Of a stretch of DNA of 8,262 nucleotides, positions 1 to 5,557 are shown in pieces. The notes beneath the pieces are model-generated. The model worked only from the letters and a program-made list of their open reading frames with translations. It was not told the origin of the DNA and ran no database searches. Source of the DNA: Terriglobia bacterium (lineage in GTDB: Bacteria > Acidobacteriota > Terriglobia > UBA7540); NCBI GenBank assembly GCA_030040455.1, contig JASHTR010000165.1:1-8262 (forward strand), written 5' to 3'. Positions within the stretch are counted from its first letter, which is position 1. The number at the start of each line of letters is the position of its first letter. The translations under genes were made by a program, and so were the position numbers.

Positions 1-505
1 AAGCAAACGACTGGTTCGTAACAGTAACCGCGTCAAAATCGGGTGAGCTCTCGAGCCGGTTCAGAAAGTCGTAAACTGCCTCGTTGCCGTCGCCTTCCAC
101 GCTGAGCTCCACCACCGGCCCGTCGCCCGTTTCAGCCAGGGAAAGCTCGTCCAGCCGCGTCTGGTCTGGCAACAAACGCGTCACCTTCAGAGTTAAAGCC
201 GAAAGCGACACTTTCTTCTGCCTGATCAGCGCATTGAGGAAATTAATCTGCTGATAGAGTTTCACCGTTGCCGCCTGCCCAAGCAAGGCGTTTGCCCGGA
301 CAGCTTGCGAACGCATTTCTCCCGTCTCGGCCTCGTACCTCAGAACGGACTGATGAACCCTGCGATAAGCCGTAAATCCATGCTCTGCCACCGCGAGAAT
401 CCGGATGAGCAACAGCAAGGTTAGGGCAATGAACAGAGGCGCCCAGAGGAAGAGGGACCGCTCCACGCGGCTTTCCGGCTGAGCCAGATTGAGATCAAGC
501 TTCAC
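1..505 (-). CDS. pilN: PilN-like type IV filament assembly protein (3' end cut by window edge)
   Basis: Reading down from a GTG at 505 gives 168 open codons that run off the left edge, so the C-terminus is missing. The N-terminus LDLNLAQPESR resembles the short cytoplasmic tail by which PilN docks on PilM (family pattern: IN-L-P followed by R). Residues about 18-39 are one hydrophobic membrane helix, followed by a helical, charged region (about 45-95) and then the PilN motif LNALIRQKKVSLSALTLKV and LLPDQTRLDELSL (about 90-123) that opens the periplasmic ferredoxin-like domain. In the family this bitopic inner-membrane protein pairs with PilO and links PilM and the motor to the secretin. The start GTG shares GTGA with the stop of the PilM-like gene, and a GGGAG lies 6 bases upstream, which supports this start and translational coupling. 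PilO would be expected next, outside the window. GspL C-terminal domain is the secretion-system equivalent. Confidence 0.88.
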   Translation of the reverse strand, partial: MKLDLNLAQPESRVERSLFLWAPLFIALTLLLLIRILAVAEHGFTAYRRVHQSVLRYEAETGEMRSQAVRANALLGQAATVKLYQQINFLNALIRQKKVSLSALTLKVTRLLPDQTRLDELSLAETGDGPVVELSVEGDGNEAVYDFLNRLESSPDFDAVTVTNQSFA

Positions 506-1470
506 GAGGCACTCCCTGAGTTAGCAATGAGGCCGGCGAGAGGAGCGCCAAAAGGAGCGAAAAGAGGTTTCTCTTCTGAAGCGAGGGAGGCGTCAAAACT
601 CGCTCCAAGACTGATATTTTCAACGGGTAGGCCCAGCAGACGGCTCATCTCTTCGATTGGCCCGTCTCCGGCGCCGGGCCGGGCGCAACGCCACGCTTTC
701 TTCACTTCGAGACCCAGCCTGTCCCGAACGCTGGCCACCGCCCGCGCGGCCTCCGAAAGCACCTCGGAAGCCCCCGAGTCACCCGCCGGGCTGGACAATC
801 GACGATTGCGCCACAAGCGCAGACGATTCCCTTCCACTACGGCGTGCGTCACCCAACCCGAGCATACGTGGCTGAAGAGCAGCACATCGGAGAGGTCGCC
901 GGGAAGCAGCGCCAGGAGCGCCAGGGTAACCGGGAGGATCAGGACCGGAGCGTAACGGAGAGTCTTGAGAGCCGTTTCGTACTGCCGGAGCACGTCCCGC
1001 TTCGCAGCAACCACCAGAACCTCCACCAGCCCCGCTTCGGCGTGGGTGATTTGCCAGGAAAGCTTTGCCTCCTCCGGCGGAAAGCCAAGGCTCTCCTTGA
1101 TCTTCCAGTTCAGGAGCGCTTCGAGTTCCCCCCGTTTGGGAGGCAACGTTTCAAAGGAGACGATGTTCACCCTCACTGCCGCGTCTGGTAAAAGCAATCC
1201 CAAACGCCCGCCTCCGTTGCGCATGGTCCGGGTGATGGCGCGGAGAGATCGCGCCAGAAGCTCAGGTTTAATGACGTTGGCCTGAGTGGGCGAAGGCTCG
1301 AGCACGCCCGAATCCAGGGTCTCAATGGCCATTCGCCGTACGCCGGCCGGAGACGCACGGCTGAGGAGCGCCCCCACTACAAAGTCGGGTTCAATTTCAA
1401 GGACGACCGGAGGCAGGATGAATCCCGCCCCTCCGATCCAGGCATGAGATGCCCGCTTTCTATTCAACAA
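502..1470 (-). CDS. pilM: PilM/GspL-like cytoplasmic actin-fold protein with degenerate nucleotide motifs
   Basis: This 322-residue protein sits between the assembly ATPase and PilN, the place PilM holds in pilus operons; its job would be to bind the PilN tail and couple the motor to the envelope complex. Family-like segments are the LLLPDAAVRVNIVSFETLP stretch (about 92-110), ELEALLNWKIKESLGFP (about 115-131), the AAKRDVLRQYETAL helix (about 155-168) and VVEGNRLRLWRNR (about 211-223). The usual first phosphate motif of PilM (G-D-G followed by a lysine) is not visible: the N-terminal strand reads VVLEIEPDFVVGALL. The second glycine/aspartate loop is also replaced, around FSHVCSGWVTHA (199-210). 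Nucleotide binding may therefore be lost, which is an inference. The start is TTG at 1470, overlapping the pilB stop by 11 bases; a second TTG follows at 1467. The stop overlaps pilN by 4 bases. GspL is the alternative name, but GspL normally carries the PilN-like part in the same chain. Confidence 0.8.
   Translation of the reverse strand: MLNRKRASHAWIGGAGFILPPVVLEIEPDFVVGALLSRASPAGVRRMAIETLDSGVLEPSPTQANVIKPELLARSLRAITRTMRNGGGRLGLLLPDAAVRVNIVSFETLPPKRGELEALLNWKIKESLGFPPEEAKLSWQITHAEAGLVEVLVVAAKRDVLRQYETALKTLRYAPVLILPVTLALLALLPGDLSDVLLFSHVCSGWVTHAVVEGNRLRLWRNRRLSSPAGDSGASEVLSEAARAVASVRDRLGLEVKKAWRCARPGAGDGPIEEMSRLLGLPVENISLGASFDASLASEEKPLFAPFGAPLAGLIANSGSAS
512..516 (-). promoter_or_regulatory. 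Ribosome binding site of pilN
   Basis: On the minus strand this reads GGGAG, six bases before the GTG at 505. It lies inside the end of the PilM-like gene and supports the GTG, rather than a downstream codon, as the pilN start. Confidence 0.6.
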
Positions 1471-3061
1471 ACGTCACCTTATTAATTTCCCGCAAGGTTG
1501 TCACCCCTTCACACACTTTTTCCAATGCCGACTCCCGCAGCGTGACCATGCCTTCCTGCCTCGCCACCCGACGCAACTCTGAAGCAGGGCGTCGCTCGAG
1601 AATCAGCTCCCGGATAGGGTCGGTGAGAGCCATCAACTCGCCGATCGCGCTCCGGCCGCGAAAGCCGGTTTGGTTGCACAAAGGGCAGCCCGCACCCTCA
1701 TAGACCGGCTTTTCGCGCCATGCGCCATAGTCCAGCCCCGATTCTTCATATAATTCCCGGGGCGGCGTTGCGAGCTGCTTGCACCCATCGCAGATCATGC
1801 GCACCAGCCGCTGCGCCAAAATGCAATTGAGGGCCGAAACGAAGTGATAGGAATCGACGCCCATATTCAGGAAACGGCTCAAGACATCCACCACGTTATT
1901 GGCATGAACCGTGGTAAACACCAGATGCCCGGTGAGGGCGGACTGGATGGCAATTTGAGCCGTTTCGTTGTCCCGGATCTCTCCCACCATGATTTTGTCC
2001 GGGTCGTGGCGGAGGATCGATCTTAAACCTCTCGCAAACGTAAGCCCCTTTTTCTCATTCACCGGAACTTGCGTGATGCCGCGAAGCTGATATTCCACCG
2101 GGTCTTCAATGGTAACAATCTTGTCCTCGTCGCTCTTAATCTCTGAGATGGCCGCGTAAAGCGTGGTGGTCTTTCCGCTCCCGGTGGGGCCGGTGACCAA
2201 CACCATCCCATAAGGCTCCCGGATAAATCGTCGCAGCCTTCTGAGCTCGCGATCGGGAAAGCCCAGGACGTCCAGGCGGAGTTGTCGGAATTTTTCACTC
2301 AACGACTCCTTATCGAGGATGCGAAGCACCGCATCCTCGCCGTTAATCGAGGGCATAATCGAGACGCGAAAATCGATGGGGCGTCCTTTGTAGAAGACGC
2401 GAAATCGTCCATCCTGCGGCACCCGCCGCTCTGCAATGTCCAGCTCGGCCATCACCTTGATGCGAGTGATCAGATTCGACTGGTACTCCTGAGAGAGGGG
2501 GGGCATGGCTTCCTGCAGCACGCCGTCAATCCGGTTCTTCACCACCACGGCATTGTCGTGAGACTCGATGTGGATGTCGCTGGCTCGGTGTTCGAGGCCG
2601 GAAAAAATAATCGAGTCAACCAGCCGGATCATGGGGCTGCGCTCGCTTCCCTCAACCAGGCTTTCCAGCGAGAGGGTATCTCCATCCCCCTGTTCTTCCA
2701 TCCGGCCCGTCGCCCGAAAATCCTCGGTCGCTTCGTCCAGAACCCGCTTGGAAGGTTCGGCGGTCTTAAGCAGGTCGCGCAACTGGCCTTCCGCCGCCAC
2801 CTTCACCCTCAGACGGCGCCCGAGCTTTACTTCGAGCTCGTCCAGCCGGTCAAGAGCGGATGGATCCGAAACGGCAACCGCCAGCACGTGGTGGTTTGCT
2901 TCGAGCGGAAAAAACTCATACTTCACCATGAGGTCCAGCGGGATGGATTGAAGCAACTCCCGGTCAATTCCGAAATTGCGCAGGTCTACAAACTCGAAGT
3001 GGTATCGTTCCGCGAGCTCACGGGCGCGATCCATTTCAGTTTGGGAAGATGTTCCAGTCAT
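1460..3061 (-). CDS. pilB: PilB/GspE-family filament assembly ATPase
   Basis: A 533-residue hexameric ATPase that would act on the cytoplasmic face of PilC and drive subunit addition. An N-terminal T2SSE_N-type domain covers about 12-100. The ASDIHIE segment (160-166) and RIDGVL (177-182) open the N2 domain. The catalytic part has Walker A GPTGSGKT (291-298), an Asp box TIEDPVEY (317-324), Walker B KIMVGEIRD (356-364) and a His box TGHLVFTTVHANN (377-389). Two cysteine pairs, CDGC (424-427) and CPLC (459-462), match the zinc-binding C-terminal element of assembly ATPases, which retraction ATPases of the PilT type lack. The protein begins almost at the AERYHFEFVDL part of the N domain, so the RLGxxL-xxG c-di-GMP motif of longer MshEN domains is not seen. 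ATG at 3061 has only a weak purine-rich site before it. It follows pilC after 239 repeat-bearing bases and overlaps the PilM-like gene. GspE is an equally valid family name. Confidence 0.96.
   Translation of the reverse strand: MTGTSSQTEMDRARELAERYHFEFVDLRNFGIDRELLQSIPLDLMVKYEFFPLEANHHVLAVAVSDPSALDRLDELEVKLGRRLRVKVAAEGQLRDLLKTAEPSKRVLDEATEDFRATGRMEEQGDGDTLSLESLVEGSERSPMIRLVDSIIFSGLEHRASDIHIESHDNAVVVKNRIDGVLQEAMPPLSQEYQSNLITRIKVMAELDIAERRVPQDGRFRVFYKGRPIDFRVSIMPSINGEDAVLRILDKESLSEKFRQLRLDVLGFPDRELRRLRRFIREPYGMVLVTGPTGSGKTTTLYAAISEIKSDEDKIVTIEDPVEYQLRGITQVPVNEKKGLTFARGLRSILRHDPDKIMVGEIRDNETAQIAIQSALTGHLVFTTVHANNVVDVLSRFLNMGVDSYHFVSALNCILAQRLVRMICDGCKQLATPPRELYEESGLDYGAWREKPVYEGAGCPLCNQTGFRGRSAIGELMALTDPIRELILERRPASELRRVARQEGMVTLRESALEKVCEGVTTLREINKVTFVE
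1475..1480 (-). promoter_or_regulatory. Ribosome binding site of the PilM-like gene
   Basis: On the minus strand this reads AAGGTG, inside the last codons of pilB. Counting from the AGG core it lies 6 bases from the TTG at 1470 and 9 from the TTG at 1467, so it supports a TTG start overlapping pilB. The frame is closed by a TGA just upstream (1474-1476), so no earlier start exists. Confidence 0.5.
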
Positions 3062-3087
3062 GCTAACCCACTCTCAAATCACGTGCT

Positions 3088-3164
3088 CGGTTGCGGGCGG
3101 GTAGAGGCGGCTTTACACCGCCATTTTGGGTGGCGGGGTGAACCCGCTGCTACATCTGCGACCG
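3088..3164. repeat. Long imperfect inverted repeat (REP/MITE-like hairpin)
   Basis: Arms 3101-3123 and 3131-3153 are reverse complements at 18 of 23 positions around a 7-base loop (TTTTGGG). Outside them CGGTTGC (3088-3094) faces GCGACCG (3158-3164), which extends the fold with one mismatch after a small internal loop. Each arm is also a small hairpin of its own (GGCGG/CCGCC in the left, GCGGG/CCCGC in the right), so alternative folds exist. There is no coding content. The pattern recalls dispersed GTAG-GGCGGG palindromes I associate with Acidobacteriota intergenic DNA, but copy number cannot be tested from one window. Confidence 0.6.
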
Positions 3165-3215
3165 AAACTGAGAAGTTGTGAATAAATTCAAATACGTCAC
3201 GCTAAACCTATCGCT

Positions 3216-3253
3216 TGTCATTCTGAGGAGCCGCAGGCGACGAAGAATCTCTG
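3216..3253. repeat. CATTCTGAG...AGAATCT dispersed repeat
   Basis: The sequence starts TGTCATTCTGAGGAGC and ends CGAAGAATCTCTG. ATTCT (3220-3224) pairs with AGAAT (3244-3248), with an inner GCC-GCA-GGC mini-hairpin and purine-rich sides. Very similar units recur between genes in many environmental bacterial genomes as I recall them; the function is not known to me. Only one copy is in this window. Confidence 0.6.
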
Positions 3254-3300
3254 TATTTGCTTGACGTTAGAAAACCAAGGTACCCTTATTCAAAAATCTG

Positions 3301-4503
3301 TCAAGGCACCTGAGCGTAAAGCGAAAAAAGAGGCAAATAGAAAGCGACCAGAATGAAGGCAACCACGACGGCCACCGCGGAAATCATTACCGGATCCACC
3401 AACGCCACCAGCGCCGACAAGTCAATGTTAACGTCTTCCTCGTAGAACTCCGCCACGCTCTCGAGCATCGCCGGCAGCGCTCCCGTCGCCTCGCCAACCT
3501 CGATCATATCGAGCGCCGTCGCGGGAAAAATTCCGGTCGAGCGCAGGCTTGCCCCCAGGGAACGCCCTCCCGTAACCTCCCTCTTTGCGTCCTCCACGGC
3601 CTTGGCGATCAAGGGGCTGGTGATGGAAGCCTGGGCCGTCTCCAGCGCTTCGATAACGGGCAGGCCTCCCTGGAGCAGAGTGCCCAGCGAACGTGCGAAC
3701 TCCGCTACCGAAAACTTCAGGAGCAAGGCTCCTGCCAGCGGCAATCTGAATTTGACGCGGTCCCATGCCATCCGCACCTCAATCGACTTCCACGCCGTGC
3801 GCAACCCGAGCGCAGCCAAAATCAGAACCAGGAGAATCTCCAATGCCCAATGCCGCGCCCCCAGCGAGAAAGCGATGGTCATCTGCGTGAGATGCGGTAA
3901 TTTGATTTGGAGGTCACTGTAAAGCTCTGCGAAACGGGGCACGATGAAGCTGACGACGAAGCTGATGAGTATAATCAGGAAAAAGATCAAAAAGGACGGA
4001 TAAATCATCGCGGCCAGAATCTTCTTGCGGAAGTTGCGGCTGATCTTTTGATAGGAAAGATATTGCGCCAACACCTTATCGAGACTGCCGCTCCGCTCTC
4101 CCGCCCGCACGATGGCCCCATAGATTTTGGGAAAGCGCCCGGTCGCTTCGAAGGCGTCCGAAAGCAAGTCGCCCGAGCGCACCCCGGAGCGCACGCTTTC
4201 GAGGGCCACTCCGAGCTCCCGGCTGCGCGCCTGGCGGGCCAGCAGCTCGAGGGAATTCTGAAGCGGCAGCCCGGATTTCGAGAGGGTGAGGAATTGCTGG
4301 TTAAAGATGACAAAATCGTCCATCCGGACTTTCGACCGCCGTCGGAAGCTCAGTCGGGTCTTGAGCAACTCCTTCGAACGGACGGAAAAGATGTAATAGC
4401 CCTGCGCGCCCAGCCGCAGGCGCACGTCGGCTTCGGAGTCCGCACGCTCGGTTTGGGTGAGGACCTGCCCGCTCGCAGTACCGACTTTACAGACAAATTC
4501 CAT
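3301..4503 (-). CDS. pilC: PilC/GspF-family inner-membrane platform protein
   Basis: A 400-residue polytopic inner-membrane protein, the normal length for the family. It would bind the PilB hexamer in the cytoplasm and pass motion to the pilins. Two T2SSF repeats are visible: a first cytoplasmic domain at about 63-165 (FNQQFLTLSKSGLPLQNSLELL, then GERSGSLDKVL) and a second at about 262-365 (FARSLGTLLQGGLPVIEALE, then GEATGALPAMLESVAEFYEEDV). The paired GERSG and GEATG turns in equivalent positions are the clearest sign of the repeat. Membrane helices lie at about 167-189, 219-237 and 371-393. The ATG at 4503 has no recognisable ribosome site: the bases before it belong to the right-hand arm of a hairpin on the transcript (4513-4526). 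That could lower translation relative to the pilins, which is an inference. It is preceded by pilin 2 after 81 bases. Confidence 0.96.
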   Translation of the reverse strand: MEFVCKVGTASGQVLTQTERADSEADVRLRLGAQGYYIFSVRSKELLKTRLSFRRRSKVRMDDFVIFNQQFLTLSKSGLPLQNSLELLARQARSRELGVALESVRSGVRSGDLLSDAFEATGRFPKIYGAIVRAGERSGSLDKVLAQYLSYQKISRNFRKKILAAMIYPSFLIFFLIILISFVVSFIVPRFAELYSDLQIKLPHLTQMTIAFSLGARHWALEILLVLILAALGLRTAWKSIEVRMAWDRVKFRLPLAGALLLKFSVAEFARSLGTLLQGGLPVIEALETAQASITSPLIAKAVEDAKREVTGGRSLGASLRSTGIFPATALDMIEVGEATGALPAMLESVAEFYEEDVNIDLSALVALVDPVMISAVAVVVAFILVAFYLPLFSLYAQVP

Positions 4504-4584
4504 AGAACCAAGCTATGAACTATGAAAGAGGGATCGGGATGCAGCCGCAGGGCTGAATAATTCAGCATTCATAATTCATAGTTT
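4504..4584. repeat. Intercistronic heptamer inverted repeat between pilin 2 and pilC
   Basis: On the plus strand CTATGAA occurs twice in tandem (4513-4526) and faces TTCATAA-TTCATAG (4568-4581), reverse-complementary at 13 of 14 positions. Inside the loop are two overlapping smaller stems that exclude each other: CAGCC-GCAG-GGCTG (4542-4555) and GCTGAAT-A-ATTCAGC (4552-4566). Transcribed from the minus strand, the outer stem starts just after the pilin 2 stop and ends about ten bases before the pilC ATG. No T-run follows the stem, so it does not look like a standard terminator; an RNA-processing, transcript-stabilising or start-occluding role is possible but unproven. Confidence 0.65.
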
Positions 4585-5121
4585 TTACCAACTGCTGTAG
4601 GGTGTGCCTTCGAGCGAAGTAGCGTCCGAGCCGCTGTGAACATCCACAACCCCTTCCTGCGAGAGATCGGACGACGTGGCCACGTCTTCGATGTCCGGCT
4701 TCCAGGTCTGATCGGATCCTGTTATGGGGTCTACAGGGATCCCACCACGCAAGTAGCCCGAATCGACCAGATCCTGCAGCGATGAGGGAGGTTGCTGCTT
4801 ATCGACCGTGTACTCATCAATGAGATGGCGCATGGTGTAGAGATCGCTGCGAAGCGTGGCTTCGCGCGCGCGCTTGATCGCCGTGGTATAGGTGGGGACG
4901 GCGAATGAAGCCAGGATCAGGATGATGGTCATCACAAACATCAGCTCAAGCAGCGTAAAGCCACTGGAGTCCGGAGTGTGAGGCCCGCAGCCCGGGGTCA
5001 ATCGCAAGAGACGCCGGACGACACACTTCGGACTTCGGATTTCGGACCCCGCACTCCGAATCCCGCACTCCGAACCCTGCTCACCAACTGGAATAAGGTG
5101 TGCCATCCAGCGCGGTTCCAT
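4585..5121 (-). CDS. GspG-like type IV pseudopilin 2, start unresolved
   Basis: The frame holds a prepilin peptidase site G|FTLLELMFVM (cleavage after residue 54 of the longest form, Glu at +5) and a hydrophobic N-terminal helix (about 55-77), followed by a helical spine and a short globular part with IPVDPITG and a tail ending GTPYSSW. The tail DVHSGSDATSLEG resembles the Asp/Ser calcium loop of GspG. It would be a filament subunit inserted in the inner membrane. Only the start is unclear. ATG at 5121 or 5106 gives a leader of 54 or 49 residues, longer than the usual 6-30, and runs through short repeats and the end of pilin 1. TTG at 5007 or 5001 would give leaders of 16 or 14 residues but has no ribosome site. 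The longest frame is reported. It is a paralogue of pilin 1, 23 residues shorter in its mature form than a simple length comparison suggests because of the long leader. Confidence 0.88.
   Translation of the reverse strand: MEPRWMAHLIPVGEQGSECGIRSAGSEIRSPKCVVRRLLRLTPGCGPHTPDSSGFTLLELMFVMTIILILASFAVPTYTTAIKRAREATLRSDLYTMRHLIDEYTVDKQQPPSSLQDLVDSGYLRGGIPVDPITGSDQTWKPDIEDVATSSDLSQEGVVDVHSGSDATSLEGTPYSSW
5027..5075. repeat. Short tandem and inverted repeats between the two pilins
   Basis: On the plus strand TTCGGAC, TTCGGAT and TTCGGAC follow each other (5027-5047). Two 14-base units, CCCGCACTCCGAAT and CCCGCACTCCGAAC (5048-5061 and 5062-5075), come next. TTCGGA and TCCGAA are reverse complements, so a stem forms, best between 5037-5046 and 5055-5063 with one bulged base. 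The tract lies after the pilin 1 stop and inside the extended leader frame of pilin 2, where it would encode repetitive residues. Confidence 0.7.
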
Positions 5122-5557
5122 AGCTCTTGGAATACACGTCGAAAACGTTTTGTCCGCCCCAGGACTGCGAATCCGGATCGTCCTGCATCGAGCGGAGACC
5201 CCAGTCCGTGTTTCCCGTCATCGGATCAACCGGGATCTTGCGCAGAAACTTGTATCGCACATCTTTTGAGCCTTTCACCGGCACTCCTCGCACCAGGGTT
5301 TCGAGGTCCGGCGGGTAACCAAACGTATCCGGCTCAACCGTAATCAAGCCGAGGTCAGAAAAATCCTTGTAGCGATCGATTGCCGTGCGCAGATCGCGCA
5401 GGTCTCGACGCAGCTCCGTCTCCTTGAGATGCTCGGCGTGGACGCGGGCCAATGGCAGGGCCACCGCCGTAAGAATCATCATAATCGCCATGCAGGCAAC
5501 CAGCTCGACCAGCGTGAAGCCCCTCCCGACGTTTTCTGCCGTTTTAAGCCTCTTCAC
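5081..5557 (-). CDS. GspG-like type IV pseudopilin 1
   Basis: A 158-residue prepilin with a 13-residue basic leader MKRLKTAENVGRG and cleavage site G|FTLVELVACM, with Glu at +5 of the mature chain. Residues 14-37 are the hydrophobic helix that anchors the subunit in the membrane and forms the filament core. A helical spine (about 38-68) is followed by a small globular region with IPVDPMTGNTDWGLRS and a tail VFDVYSKSYGTALDGTPYSSW. Its last seven residues, GTPYSSW, equal those of pilin 2. Where pilin 2 has Asp in the DVHSGSD loop, this protein has Tyr (DVYSKSY), so a calcium site may be altered; that is an inference. The GTG start at 5557 shares GTGA with the secretin stop and has GGAG seven bases upstream, which fixes the start and implies coupling to the secretin. 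Confidence 0.94.
   Translation of the reverse strand: MKRLKTAENVGRGFTLVELVACMAIMMILTAVALPLARVHAEHLKETELRRDLRDLRTAIDRYKDFSDLGLITVEPDTFGYPPDLETLVRGVPVKGSKDVRYKFLRKIPVDPMTGNTDWGLRSMQDDPDSQSWGGQNVFDVYSKSYGTALDGTPYSSW

Larger units (their letters stand above)
3062..3300. other. Intercistronic gap between pilC and pilB, filled with repeats
   Basis: These 239 bases hold no credible reading frame. They contain a long imperfect palindrome (3088-3164) and a CATTCTGAG-type repeat (3216-3253), separated by an AT-rich stretch (about 3171-3210). No stem followed by a T-run is seen downstream of pilC, and no clear promoter for pilB could be picked out by eye. Confidence 0.7.

Noticed and set aside
2282..3181. 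A 299-codon plus-strand frame opposite pilB
   Set aside because: It is antisense to a clear ATPase gene and extends into the repeat gap; the composition is a shadow of high GC codon use.
4513..4581. Rho-independent terminator after pilin 2
   Set aside because: The outer stem is AT-rich and is followed by CTTGGTTC rather than a T-run, and pilC starts at once.
5027..5075. CRISPR array
   Set aside because: The units are 7 and 14 bases with no unique spacers and no Cas genes.
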